DNA of 64,000 nt from Mesorhizobium comanense. Its GTDB lineage: Bacteria > Pseudomonadota > Alphaproteobacteria > Rhizobiales > Rhizobiaceae. How positions within the stretch are numbered: position 1 is the stretch's first letter; every line of letters starts with the position of its first letter. The position numbers and the translations under genes were made by a program. The DNA lies in the NCBI RefSeq assembly GCF_005503535.1, contig NZ_SCNN01000001.1:124001-188000 (forward strand), given 5' to 3'. Shown here piece by piece: positions 35,684 to 44,731 of the stretch. Under the pieces are notes generated by a model. That model searched no databases, was not told the DNA's origin, and saw only the letters and a program-made list of their open reading frames with translations.

Positions 35684-38046
35684 TGAACAAGCACGCCGCG
35701 CCAAATCTCAAGGCCGAGAAGATCGTCGGCGGCGTCGCCACCGACCAGCGGCACGATTCCGCCCACAAGCATGTCAGCGGCACCGCCGTCTATATCGACG
35801 ACATGCCGGAACCTGCAGGCACGCTGCATGTCGGCCTCGGTCTGTCGAAGGTGACGCACGGCGCCTTGAAGAGCGTCGATCTCTCGGCTGTGCGGGCAGC
35901 ACCAGGCGTCGTCGATGTGCTGACCTGTGCCGACGTGCCCGGCGAGAACGATGTTTCACCGAGCGGCATGCATGACGATCCGGTGCTTGCGGAAGGCAAG
36001 GTGCAGTTCTTCGGCCAGCCGATCTTCGCGGTCATCGCTGAAACACGGGACGCGGCGCGCCGTGCCGCGCGCCTGGCCAGGATCGAATATGAGGAGCTTC
36101 CGGCCGTCCTCGGCATCTGGCCGCTGGACCCGGTCAAGGACCGGCTGGTCACCACCCCGTTGACCCTGCGGCGCGGCGATGCGACCGCCGCGATCGCCGC
36201 GGCGCCGCGTCGGGTGAAGGGGCGCATGAAGCTTGGCGGACAGGACCACTTCTATCTCGAAGGCCAGGTCTCGTTGGCCGTGCCCGGCGAAGACGACGAG
36301 GTGACAGTCTATTGCTCGACCCAGGGGCCGAGCGAGACCCAACACCTCGTCTCGCATGTGCTCGGCGTGCCGAGCCATGCTGTGACGGTCGAGGTCAGGC
36401 GCATGGGCGGCGGCTTCGGCGGCAAGGAAACGCAGGCCAATCAGTGTGCGGCGATCGCCGCCATAGCCGCGAAGAAGCTGAAACGCGCGGTCAAGGTCAG
36501 GCTGGACCGCGACGAGGACATGACCGCCACTGGCAAGCGGCACGACTTCGCCATCGATTATGACGTCGGCTTCGACGACGAGGGCAAGATCCTCGGCGTC
36601 GACTTCATGTTCGCCCTCAACGCCGGCTTCTCGGCCGATCTGTCCGGTCCGGTCGGCGACCGCGCGCTGTTCCATTGCGACAACGCTTATTTCTATCCGA
36701 ATGTCCACGCCAAGTCGGCGCCGCTCTACACCAACACCGTCTCCAACACCGCCTTCCGCGGCTTCGGCGGCCCGCAAGGCATGGTCGGCGCCGAACGCGT
36801 CATCGACGAGGTCGCCTTCGCCGTCGGCAAGGATTCGCTCGAAATCCGCAAGCTGAATTTCTACGACCCGATGGAGGCGATCGGCGGCCGCAACGTCACG
36901 CCCTATCACCAGAAGGTCGAGGACTGCATCATCCAGCGCATCGTGGCGGAGTTGGAGGAGAGCGCCAACTACGCAAGGCGGCGGCGTGAGATCCAGGCCT
37001 TCAACGCCAACAGCCGTTTCATCAAGCGCGGCCTGGCGCTGACGCCGGTCAAGTTCGGCATCTCCTTCACCAAGACCGAATCCAACCAGGCCGGCGCGCT
37101 GGTGCATGTCTACGCCGACGGCTCGGTGCACATGAACCATGGCGGCACCGAAATGGGCCAGGGCCTGCACCTCAAGGTGGCGCAGGTTGTCGCGGAAGAA
37201 TTCCAGATCGATCTCGCCAGGGTCAAGATCACCGCCACCACCACCGCCAAGGTGCCGAACACGGCACCGACGGCGGCGTCTTCGGGCGCGGACCTCAATG
37301 GCATGGCGGCGCAGGACGCGGCGCGGCAGATACGCAAGCGGCTAACCGACTTCGCGGCCGAGAAGTATCAGGTGCCGGTCGACCAGGTGGTGTTTCTGCC
37401 CAATCGGGTTCGGATCGGCAACCAGGAAATCAGCTTCAACGATCTGGTCAGACAGGCCTTTGTCGCACGCGTGCAGCTCTCCGCCGCCGGTTTCTACAAG
37501 ACGCCGAAAATCCACTGGGATCGCAGCAAGGGGCAGGGCCACGCCTTTTATTACTACGCCTACGGCGCGGCCTGTTCGGAAGTGTCGGTCGACACGCTGA
37601 CCGGCGAATATGTCGTAGAGCGCGCCGATATCCTGCATGATTGCGGCCGTTCGCTGAACCGGGCGATCGACATCGGCCAGGTCGAGGGCGGCTTCATCCA
37701 GGGCATGGGCTGGCTGACGACCGAGGAGCTGTGGTGGGACGACAAGGGCCGGCTGCGCACGCACGCGCCGTCCACCTACAAGATTCCGCTGGCCTCGGAC
37801 CGCCCGAAGATCTTCAACGTGGCGCTGACGGACTGGTCGCAGGCCTATGAGCCGACCATCCATCGCTCCAAGGCGGTTGGCGAGCCGCCGCTGCCGCACG
37901 GCATGTCGGTTCTGCACGCGCTTTCGGATGCGGTGGCCAGCGTCGCCGAGCACAGGATCTGCCCGCGCCTCGATGCGCCGGCGACGCCGGAGCGCGTGCT
38001 GATGGCAATCGAAAGGTTGAAGAAAGAGCTGAAGGGCGGAGCCTGA
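35680..38046 (+). CDS. xdhB: Xanthine dehydrogenase large (molybdopterin) subunit
   Basis: A 788-residue molybdenum cofactor subunit. Cofactor-contacting segments are RRMGGGFGGKETQ near residue 243, NTAFRGFGGPQGM near 355 and GGTEMGQGLHLKVAQ near 487; the catalytic Glu is in SKAVGEPPLPHG near 730. It oxidises hypoxanthine and xanthine to urate. It overlaps xdhA and is followed after 61 bases by the maturation gene xdhC. Length is normal for the family. Confidence 0.95.
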   Translation: MMNKHAAPNLKAEKIVGGVATDQRHDSAHKHVSGTAVYIDDMPEPAGTLHVGLGLSKVTHGALKSVDLSAVRAAPGVVDVLTCADVPGENDVSPSGMHDDPVLAEGKVQFFGQPIFAVIAETRDAARRAARLARIEYEELPAVLGIWPLDPVKDRLVTTPLTLRRGDATAAIAAAPRRVKGRMKLGGQDHFYLEGQVSLAVPGEDDEVTVYCSTQGPSETQHLVSHVLGVPSHAVTVEVRRMGGGFGGKETQANQCAAIAAIAAKKLKRAVKVRLDRDEDMTATGKRHDFAIDYDVGFDDEGKILGVDFMFALNAGFSADLSGPVGDRALFHCDNAYFYPNVHAKSAPLYTNTVSNTAFRGFGGPQGMVGAERVIDEVAFAVGKDSLEIRKLNFYDPMEAIGGRNVTPYHQKVEDCIIQRIVAELEESANYARRRREIQAFNANSRFIKRGLALTPVKFGISFTKTESNQAGALVHVYADGSVHMNHGGTEMGQGLHLKVAQVVAEEFQIDLARVKITATTTAKVPNTAPTAASSGADLNGMAAQDAARQIRKRLTDFAAEKYQVPVDQVVFLPNRVRIGNQEISFNDLVRQAFVARVQLSAAGFYKTPKIHWDRSKGQGHAFYYYAYGAACSEVSVDTLTGEYVVERADILHDCGRSLNRAIDIGQVEGGFIQGMGWLTTEELWWDDKGRLRTHAPSTYKIPLASDRPKIFNVALTDWSQAYEPTIHRSKAVGEPPLPHGMSVLHALSDAVASVAEHRICPRLDAPATPERVLMAIERLKKELKGGA

Positions 38047-38107
38047 GTCCGACAAACGTGCAATTGAAGCGGAAAAAACCTATATTTCGGCTTCGGGAAC
38101 GCGAGAC

Positions 38108-39130
38108 ATGAACTCGAAAGTGCGAAGCCTGAAAGCCTTTCTCGGCAGCGCCGGCCGGCTTACGCTGGTCGAAGTGGCCGGCACCAAAGGTTCGACACCA
38201 CGCGAAAAGGGCGCCTTCATGCTCGTTTCGGAGGAGGCGATCTTTGGCACGATCGGCGGCGGCCAGCTCGAATACATGGCCATCGACAAGGCCAGGCAGA
38301 TGCTAGCGTCCTCACCCTCCCCCTTGTGGGGAGGGTCGGACGACGCAGTCGTACGGGGTGGGGGGCCTTCGAGCGCCGCACCCCCACGCCGTTTCGCGGA
38401 CGCCGCTTCGCGGCGTCCGCTCACCGACCCTCCCCACAAGGGGGAGGGTGAAGAAGCCCGCATCGAGGTCGACGAAATCTGCGCTACCCTCGACATTCCG
38501 CTCGGACCGGAGATTGGTCAGTGCTGTGGCGGCCGCGTCGAGGTGCTGATCCGGCTGATCGACAGGACAATCGAACAGCGGCTGATTGCCGAAGCAGAAT
38601 CGGAAGAAGCGCATCTGCCGCATGTCTACGTCTTCGGCGGTGGGCATGTCGGCCAGGCGCTGGCCGCATCGCTTGCGCTCTTGCCGGTTCATGCCGTCGT
38701 CATCGAGACCCGCGCCGAAGCGCTGGAAGGCATGCCGGAAACCGTCGAAACGCGGCTGACACCGATGCCGGAAGCCGAGATTCGCAGAGCTCCCTCCGGC
38801 ACGGCTTTCGCGATCCTCACGCATGACCACGCACTGGATTTCCTGATCGTCACCGAAGCGCTGAAGCGCGATGATGCGGCCTATGTCGGCATGATCGGCT
38901 CGAAGACCAAGAAGGCGACCTTCAGGAACTGGTTCCTGAAGTCGGCTGAAGGCACGGCAGACGAATTTGCCCGCCTGGTCTCGCCAATTGGCGGCGATGC
39001 CGTCAAGGACAAGCGCCCGCCGGTGATCGCGGCACTTGCAGCCGCCGAGATCATGACGGCGCTGGTCGTTCACACCGCGTCGTTAAATACCGACCATCAG
39101 GTCCGGCAGGACAAGGCCATGGCTGGTTAA
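38108..39130 (+). CDS. xdhC: Xanthine dehydrogenase accessory protein XdhC with in-frame repeat insertion
   Basis: XdhC inserts sulfurated molybdenum cofactor into xanthine dehydrogenase. Family features: GTKGSTPREKGAFMLV near residue 25, GTIGGGQLEYMAI near 46, IGQCCGGRVEVL near 137, the Rossmann segment VYVFGGGHVGQALA near 173 and AYVGMIGSKTKKATF near 258. The protein has 340 residues; family members are typically near 290. The excess comes from about 47 residues (69-115) encoded by a palindromic repeat at 38312-38451, read without a stop codon. The insertion lies in a surface-type loop between the domains, so function may survive. Confidence 0.92.
   Translation: MNSKVRSLKAFLGSAGRLTLVEVAGTKGSTPREKGAFMLVSEEAIFGTIGGGQLEYMAIDKARQMLASSPSPLWGGSDDAVVRGGGPSSAAPPRRFADAASRRPLTDPPHKGEGEEARIEVDEICATLDIPLGPEIGQCCGGRVEVLIRLIDRTIEQRLIAEAESEEAHLPHVYVFGGGHVGQALAASLALLPVHAVVIETRAEALEGMPETVETRLTPMPEAEIRRAPSGTAFAILTHDHALDFLIVTEALKRDDAAYVGMIGSKTKKATFRNWFLKSAEGTADEFARLVSPIGGDAVKDKRPPVIAALAAAEIMTALVVHTASLNTDHQVRQDKAMAG
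38312..38451. repeat. 140-bp palindromic element inserted in frame in xdhC
   Basis: Terminal inverted repeats of 28 bases are exact: 38312-38339 is the reverse complement of 38424-38451 (core CCTCCCCCTTGTGGGGAGG). Between them is an inner hairpin GGACGCCGC-TTC-GCGGCGTCC (38398-38418). It resembles the small, non-autonomous palindromic elements of rhizobial genomes, normally intergenic, and lacks any transposase gene. Confidence 0.9.
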
Positions 39131-39211
39131 CCGTCGCCGGTCTGTGTTTTCAATCGCCCGAACCATGCATTTGCGCTATCCACGCTGCATTGCGGCAAGA
39201 GGCGAAGACAT

Positions 39212-40048
39212 ATGGATGTTCTGAAGATCGCGGCCTTTTCGGATGGCGATACCGGCGGCAATCCCGCCGGGGTGCTGATCGGCGATGTCTTGCCCGATGC
39301 GGCAGAGATGCAGCGCTTGGCGGCGGAGGTCGGATTCCCGGAAACCGCCTTCGCTGCGCCGGATGGGGGCAGGTGGCGAGTCCGCTATTTCTCGCCGGAA
39401 TCCGAGGTTCCCTTCTGCGGTCACGCCACCATTGCTCTGGGAGCGGCTTTGGTTCGGCAGTTTGGCGACGGCATTTTCCCGCTCACTCTCAACCATGCCA
39501 GCATCACCGTCGAAGGGTTCCGTGATGGTGCAAATGTCGCCGCCGCCTTGCAGTCGCCGCCGACCCGCAGCAAGCCGGCCCCGACACAATTGGCTGCCGA
39601 GGCCCTGGCATTGTTCGGTTACGCCGCCGCCGATCTCGATCCGGCCATTCCGCCGGCGCTGATCCATGGCGGCGCGGACCATCTCGTCCTGGCCCTCAAC
39701 TCACGCAAGGCGCTGGCCGCCATGCGCTACGAGCTGAAAGCCGGCCAGGCCTTCATGCGGCGCGAAGGGCTGGTGACGATCCTTCTCGCTTATGCCGAAA
39801 CGCCACGGCTGTTCCATACGCGCAATCCCTTTGCCTCGGGCGGGGTCTATGAGGACCCGGCGACGGGAGCATCGACCGCCGCCTTTGCCGGCTATCTCAG
39901 AGACATCGGCTGGCCGCATGGCGGCGCCATCGACATCGTGCAGGGTGAAGATATGGGCATGCGCTCGCGCCTGCATGCCGGCATCGGTCCTGAAACAGGC
40001 GGCTCGATCAGGGTTTCGGGCACCGCCCGGATGATGGACGAGGCATAG
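39212..40048 (+). CDS. PhzF-family epimerase/isomerase-like protein
   Basis: A 278-residue diaminopimelate-epimerase-fold protein of the PhzF family. The conserved N-terminal block is DGDTGGNPAGVLIGD near residue 13, the catalytic-type acidic residue is in FPETAFA, and the glycine-rich blocks are VPFCGHATIALG near 70 and EDPATGASTAAFAGYL near 215. The start ATG at 39212 follows AAGAGG. The catalysed reaction of most PhzF homologues is unknown. It lies after xdhC on the same strand but with an 81-base gap. Confidence 0.88.
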   Translation: MDVLKIAAFSDGDTGGNPAGVLIGDVLPDAAEMQRLAAEVGFPETAFAAPDGGRWRVRYFSPESEVPFCGHATIALGAALVRQFGDGIFPLTLNHASITVEGFRDGANVAAALQSPPTRSKPAPTQLAAEALALFGYAAADLDPAIPPALIHGGADHLVLALNSRKALAAMRYELKAGQAFMRREGLVTILLAYAETPRLFHTRNPFASGGVYEDPATGASTAAFAGYLRDIGWPHGGAIDIVQGEDMGMRSRLHAGIGPETGGSIRVSGTARMMDEA

Positions 40049-40060
40049 GCGCGACCGGCC

Positions 40061-41317
40061 TCAGCCAGGCCGTTTCAAGCCCAGATGGTCGCGCAGCGTG
40101 CGCCCTTCATACTCCTGGCGGAACAGACCCCGCCGCTGCAGTTCCGGCACCACCAGCGCGGCGAAGGCATCGAGCTCGCCGGGGAAGTAGGACGGCATGA
40201 CGTTGAACCCGTCGGCGGCTCCGCCTTCGAACCGCGCCTGCAACTCATCAGCCACCTGCGCCGCCGTGCCGACGATGCGCCAATGGCCGCGCGCGCCGGC
40301 GAAATGGCGGGCAAGCTGGCGGATGGAAAGGCCGTCGCGGCGCGATTGCTCGACGACCAGCGCCTGCCGGCTCTTCATGCCCTCGCTTTCCGGCAGTTCG
40401 GGCAGCGGCCCGTCGATCGGATAGCGCCACAGGTCGGAGATGCTGAGATAGCTGGACAGCAGCGCGACGCCGACATCGTCGGGGATCAGCGCCTGCAATT
40501 CCTCGAATTTCTCGCGCGCTTCCGTCTCGGTTTGCGCCACCACGGGCGCCACGCCAGGCATGATCTTGATGTCGTCGGGCTCGCGGCCATGGGCGGCCAT
40601 TCGTCCCTTGAGGTCGTCGTAGAAGGCTCTTGCTTCCTCGAAGGTCTGCGCCGCCGTGAACACCACGTCCGCGGTACGGGCGGCGAGATCGCGGCCGACA
40701 TCCGAGGCGCCGGCCTGGACCATGACGGGCGCTCCCTGCGGCGAACGCGGCAGGTCGAGCGCGTCGCGGGCCGAAAAGCTCTGGCCATCATGGCCGGAGC
40801 CCGCATCGCCGCTCCACAGCCGGTTCACCACTTCGGCGAATTCGCGGGCGCGTTCATAGCGGTCGGCGTGAGGCTTGAGGCCGGTCGCGCCGAAATTGGC
40901 GGCCTCGATCGGACTGGCCGAGGTGACCAGATTCCAGCCGGCGCGGCCGCCGCTCAGATGGTCGAGCGACAGGAATGTCCGAGCCAGCCCATAGGGCTCG
41001 TTGTAGCTGGTCGACGCGGTGGAGACGAGGCCGATCCGGCTGGTCTGCACGGCGAGCGCCGAAAGCAGGCTGATCGGCTCGAAGCCGATCGAACGCGAGG
41101 TCTGGCTGGCAATGCCGACATTGGCCTCGCGCAGTCCGGCGGCGTCCTCGCAGAAGATCATGTCGAACTTCGCCGCTTCCGCCGTGCGTGCCAGCTGGAT
41201 GTAATGGTCGATGTCGATGCCTGCCGTGACATGGGCCTTGGGGTGGCGCCATGCGGCGATGTGGTGGCCCGTCGCCCACAGAAAGGCGCCGAGCTTCATC
41301 TGGCGGGAGGCGGTCAT
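40061..41317 (-). CDS. LLM-class flavin-dependent monooxygenase (NtaA/SnaA/DszA type) 1
   Basis: A 418-residue bacterial luciferase-like monooxygenase using reduced FMN from a separate reductase. Family blocks are AEAAKFDMIFCEDAAGL near residue 46, SFLSLDHLSGGRAGWNLVTS near 115 and GAPVMVQAGASDVGRDLAA near 195. Members oxidise chelators such as NTA/EDTA, or alkylsulfides and other small organics. The start overlaps the stop of the second LLM gene (ATGA), so the two are co-translated. Substrate unknown. Confidence 0.88.
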   Translation of the reverse strand: MTASRQMKLGAFLWATGHHIAAWRHPKAHVTAGIDIDHYIQLARTAEAAKFDMIFCEDAAGLREANVGIASQTSRSIGFEPISLLSALAVQTSRIGLVSTASTSYNEPYGLARTFLSLDHLSGGRAGWNLVTSASPIEAANFGATGLKPHADRYERAREFAEVVNRLWSGDAGSGHDGQSFSARDALDLPRSPQGAPVMVQAGASDVGRDLAARTADVVFTAAQTFEEARAFYDDLKGRMAAHGREPDDIKIMPGVAPVVAQTETEAREKFEELQALIPDDVGVALLSSYLSISDLWRYPIDGPLPELPESEGMKSRQALVVEQSRRDGLSIRQLARHFAGARGHWRIVGTAAQVADELQARFEGGAADGFNVMPSYFPGELDAFAALVVPELQRRGLFRQEYEGRTLRDHLGLKRPG

Positions 41318-42309
41318 TGGTCACCTCCGGCGGCGAGCGCGAGATGCGAGCGCAGCGTTGTTCCGCGATAGGCCTCTCGAAACAGGCCGCGACGCCGCAG
41401 CTCCGGCACGACGACGGCGACAAAATCGTCCAGTGCGGAAAGCCGCGCAGGCAGTTGGATGTTGAATCCGTCGCAGCTGTTCGACTGGAATTGTTCCGCC
41501 AGCCTGCCTGCGATGGCGTCCAGCCTGTCATCGGCGGTGAGCGAGATGTTCGTGAGTGCCTTTACGGCGTCCGGCCTGCACCCACAGGCAGCGACACGGC
41601 GCTTCAGATCGGCGTAGCGCGCCTTCGCGCCCTCGGCCGGTTCGTCGTCCAGCAAAATGACATCCGAGATACGGGCGGCGATATCCATGTCGGGTTCCTG
41701 CAGGCCGGACAGCACAAGCACCGGCGTGTCCTGCGGCGAACGCGCGACGTTCAGTGGCCCGCGCACGGAAAAGAACTCGCCCTTGTGGTCGAGCAGGTGC
41801 ATCTTTTCCGGATCGTGGAAGCGGCCGCCGGTCTTGTCGAACAGCAGCGCGTCGGCGTCCCAGCCCTGCCACAGCCCTTGCACGATATCGATATATTCCT
41901 GCGACCGGCGGTGAAAATCATCGCTGGAAAAGCCTTCAGGCCGGCTGAAATTCGCCGCCTCGCGCGGCGCTTGCGTCATTGTCGCGTTCCAGCCGGCGCG
42001 GCCATGGCTGATGATGTCGAGCGAAGCGAAGCGGCGCGCCAGATTGTAGGGCTGATGGGCGACCGTCGATGCCGCCGCCACGAGGCCGATCCGGCTCGTC
42101 ACCGTTGCCAGCGCGGCAAGCAGGGTGGTTGCCTCGAATGGGTGGACTACAGGTTCACCGCTTACGGACGAGTCCGGGATGACGACCATGTCGACGCCTG
42201 CCGCCTCGGCGTTTCGCACGACGGCGGCTATCTCGCCAAATGTCGGGCTGGCCTGCCCCGGTACCGACGCGATGGTAAGCGAAACGGCGAGATGCATTCT
42301 GTGACCCAT
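41314..42309 (-). CDS. LLM-class flavin-dependent monooxygenase 2
   Basis: About 331 residues from ATG 42309 (MGHRMHLAVSL); an ATG four codons later is equally possible, and a longer frame adds 27 Arg-rich residues with no similarity to the fold. Blocks: RNAEAAGVDMVVIPD near residue 35, FASLDIISHGRAGWNATMTQ near 105 and DTPVLVLSGLQEPDMDIAA near 185. It is a diverged relative of LLM 1 (both share SHGRAGWN/SGGRAGWN). It is shorter than most NtaA-type enzymes, having lost much of the C-terminal part. Substrate unknown. Confidence 0.85.
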   Translation of the reverse strand: MGHRMHLAVSLTIASVPGQASPTFGEIAAVVRNAEAAGVDMVVIPDSSVSGEPVVHPFEATTLLAALATVTSRIGLVAAASTVAHQPYNLARRFASLDIISHGRAGWNATMTQAPREAANFSRPEGFSSDDFHRRSQEYIDIVQGLWQGWDADALLFDKTGGRFHDPEKMHLLDHKGEFFSVRGPLNVARSPQDTPVLVLSGLQEPDMDIAARISDVILLDDEPAEGAKARYADLKRRVAACGCRPDAVKALTNISLTADDRLDAIAGRLAEQFQSNSCDGFNIQLPARLSALDDFVAVVVPELRRRGLFREAYRGTTLRSHLALAAGGDQ

Positions 42310-42415
42310 TCGGCTGCCGCGATGACGCGCAGCCATCCGTTCCCAACCTAGGTTGGCTTTCGCGCAAGGCAACCGGAACGGATGGGCCACGAGGCCGCCA
42401 CTTGCCGGCCAGGTC

Positions 42416-43336
42416 CTATTTGCCAGCCAGAATATCCTTGATCAGGCGCTGGCAGCGATCGGCCATGAAGTCGAGCAGCAGCCGCACCTTGGGGTCCTGC
42501 AGCTTCTTGTGCGGGTAGACGGCGGCGAACTGGACCGGCGTGGGCGGCGTGTTGGTCAGGATCACCTTCAGCCGCCGGTCGCGGATGAACGGCTCGACCT
42601 CGAAGCGCGGCTTGTTGATGATACCGCGTCCCGAGAGCGCCCAGCCGGTCAACACGTCGCCGTCATCGGTATCATAAGGGCCGTGCACCTCGAACTTCTG
42701 CGGGCCATTCGCGGTCTGCAGGGTCCAGACATATTCGCGCGCGCCGGAATAGCGCAGCATCAGGCAGTCGTGCTTGCGGCCGATCAGTTCCTGTGGCTCC
42801 ATAGGCTCGCCGCGCCCCTCGAGATATTTCGGCGCCGCCACCAGCACGCGCTCGCACTCCATGATGCCACGCATCCTGAGGCTGGAATCCTCGATAATGC
42901 CGAGCCGGAAGGCGACGTCGATGCCTTCCTTCATGATGTCGACATTGTGGTCCGAGAGCCGCAGCCGCACCTCGATATCGGGATATTTGTCGTGGAAATC
43001 GGGAATGCCCGACGCGACCAGCCGGCGCCCGAGGCCGAGCGGCGCGGTGACGCGGATGGTGCCGCGCGGCTGGCCGGACAGCGCCGAGACCGCGGCCTCC
43101 GCCTCGGTGATCGCCTCCAGCACCTGCTTGGCCCCGGCATAGAAAACAGTTCCGTGCTCGGTCGGCATCAGCTGCCGCGTCGTGCGGTTGAACAGCCTCA
43201 CGCCAAGATGCTTTTCCAGCTCCTTGATCCGATTGGACGCCACGGCGGGTGAGATCCGCATGTCGCGGCCCGCCGCCGACAGATTGCCGAGTTCGACGAC
43301 GCGGACGAAGACGGCGATGTTGTCGAGATAGGCCAT
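42416..43336 (-). CDS. LysR-family transcriptional regulator
   Basis: A 306-residue LysR regulator. The N-terminal HTH reads VVELGNLSAAGRDMRISPAV through LEKHLGVRLFNRTTRQL (residues 15-58); the effector domain begins near residue 95 (GTIRVTAPLGLG). It is divergent from the urate oxidase gene puuD and lies beside the LLM pair, which are on its own strand but downstream. Either could be its target. LysR proteins usually bind in the shared spacer (43337-43511). Confidence 0.9.
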   Translation of the reverse strand: MAYLDNIAVFVRVVELGNLSAAGRDMRISPAVASNRIKELEKHLGVRLFNRTTRQLMPTEHGTVFYAGAKQVLEAITEAEAAVSALSGQPRGTIRVTAPLGLGRRLVASGIPDFHDKYPDIEVRLRLSDHNVDIMKEGIDVAFRLGIIEDSSLRMRGIMECERVLVAAPKYLEGRGEPMEPQELIGRKHDCLMLRYSGAREYVWTLQTANGPQKFEVHGPYDTDDGDVLTGWALSGRGIINKPRFEVEPFIRDRRLKVILTNTPPTPVQFAAVYPHKKLQDPKVRLLLDFMADRCQRLIKDILAGK

Positions 43337-43511
43337 GCGGTTCCGTGGCTTTCCTGAGGCCGCCTTCGGGCGGCTCCCATCCTGCTGCGTGGGGCAAGCG
43401 TAGTATTTTCCATTTTTTTTTGAAAGTCATCGTGCACCTCGCCTCTTTTCGTTTGCGCGCCAGACCGTAAAGTCGCCCGATCGGCAGGGACGACTTCCCA
43501 GGGGCTACTCG
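43337..43511. promoter_or_regulatory. Divergent promoter region between lysR-type gene and puuD
   Basis: A 175-base spacer. A homopolymer of T (about 43411-43421) lies in an otherwise GC-rich region. LysR T-N11-A sites are too degenerate to assign by eye. The plus-strand gene puuD begins with ATGATG at 43512 after CAGGGGCT. Confidence 0.35.
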
Positions 43512-44729
43512 ATGATGGATTTCGCGATCTTCTGGGACTGGCTGAGCTTCGCCGTGCGCTGGCTGCATGTCGTCACCGGCATCGCCTGGATCGGCTCTTC
43601 CTTCTATTTCGTCGCGCTCGATCTCGGCCTGCGCCAGCGCCCGGGCATGCCTGTCGGAGCTTTCGGCGAGGAATGGCAGGTGCATGGCGGCGGCTTCTAT
43701 CACATCCAGAAATATCTGGTGGCGCCGGCCGAAATGCCGGAGCACCTGACCTGGTTCAAATGGGAATCCTACGCCACCTGGCTGTCCGGCTTCGCCATGC
43801 TGTGCGTCGTCTATTATGCAGGCGCCGATCTTTTCCTCATCGATCCCAACGTGTTGCCGATGTCGGTGCCCGTCGGCATCCTTTTGTCGATGGCCACCAT
43901 CGGTGTCGGGTGGGTGGTCTATGACCTCCTGTGCCGCTCGCCGCTGGGCAAGAGCGATACCGGCCTCATGCTGGTGCTCTATTGCGTGCTGGTGTTCATC
44001 GCCTGGGGGCTGACGCATCTGTTCACCGGCCGCGCCGCCTTCCTGCATCTGGGCGCGATCACCGCCACGATCATGTCGGCCAACGTCTTCATGGTCATCA
44101 TTCCAAACCAGAAGATCGTCGTCGCCGACCTCATCGCGGGCCGCAAGCCGGACCCGAAATACGGCAAGATCGCCAAGCAGCGCTCGCTCCACAACAACTA
44201 CCTGACGCTGCCTGTGCTGTTCCTGATGCTGTCGAACCACTATCCGCTGGCTTTCGGCACGCAGTTCAACTGGGTGATCGCCTCGCTGGTGTTCATCATC
44301 GGCGTGCTGATCCGGCACTATTTCAACACCGTGCACAAGCGCGCCGGCAACCCGCACTGGACCTGGCTGGGCGCGCTCGTCCTGTTCATCATCATCATCT
44401 GGCTGTCGACCGTGCCGAAGGTGCTCACCGGCGAACCCAAGGCCGCCGCCTCGGCGGATATCTATATCGCCTCGGCGCATTTCCCGGCGGTGCGCGACAC
44501 CGTGCTCGGCCGCTGCTCGATGTGCCATGCGCAGGAGCCGGTCTATGAGGGCATCTACCACGCGCCCAAGGGGGTGATGCTCGACACCGACGCTGACATC
44601 GCCAACCATGCCCGCGAGATCTACCTGCAGGCCGGCCGCAGCCACGCCATGCCGCCCGCCAATGTCAGCCAGATCACGGACAAGGAACGGGCGCTGCTGG
44701 TGGCCTGGTTCGAAGGCGCGGGAAAATAA
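43512..44729 (+). CDS. puuD: Membrane-bound urate oxidase with cytochrome c domain (PuuD)
   Basis: A 405-residue integral-membrane urate oxidase (urate hydroxylase). Eight or so hydrophobic helices (for example WLHVVTGIAWIGSSFYFVAL near residue 17 and WVIASLVFIIGVLIRHYF near 255) precede a C-terminal c-type cytochrome with heme motif CSMCH near residue 337 and a Met ligand in AMPPANVSQ near 380. It oxidises urate to 5-hydroxyisourate and passes electrons to the respiratory chain, so it needs no H2O2-generating uricase. Not to be confused with the gamma-glutamyl-GABA hydrolase also named PuuD. Confidence 0.95.
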   Translation: MMDFAIFWDWLSFAVRWLHVVTGIAWIGSSFYFVALDLGLRQRPGMPVGAFGEEWQVHGGGFYHIQKYLVAPAEMPEHLTWFKWESYATWLSGFAMLCVVYYAGADLFLIDPNVLPMSVPVGILLSMATIGVGWVVYDLLCRSPLGKSDTGLMLVLYCVLVFIAWGLTHLFTGRAAFLHLGAITATIMSANVFMVIIPNQKIVVADLIAGRKPDPKYGKIAKQRSLHNNYLTLPVLFLMLSNHYPLAFGTQFNWVIASLVFIIGVLIRHYFNTVHKRAGNPHWTWLGALVLFIIIIWLSTVPKVLTGEPKAAASADIYIASAHFPAVRDTVLGRCSMCHAQEPVYEGIYHAPKGVMLDTDADIANHAREIYLQAGRSHAMPPANVSQITDKERALLVAWFEGAGK

Positions 44730-44731
44730 GC

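Noticed and set aside
38312..38451. Frameshift or pseudogene in xdhC
   Set aside because: No stop or frame change is seen; both halves of XdhC remain in the same frame across the insertion. Whether the protein works is not known.
43512..44729. Calling puuD the putrescine-pathway gamma-glutamyl-GABA hydrolase
   Set aside because: The name is shared by two unrelated proteins; this one is a membrane protein with a cytochrome c domain and is the urate oxidase. The hydrolase type is at 62841-63614.
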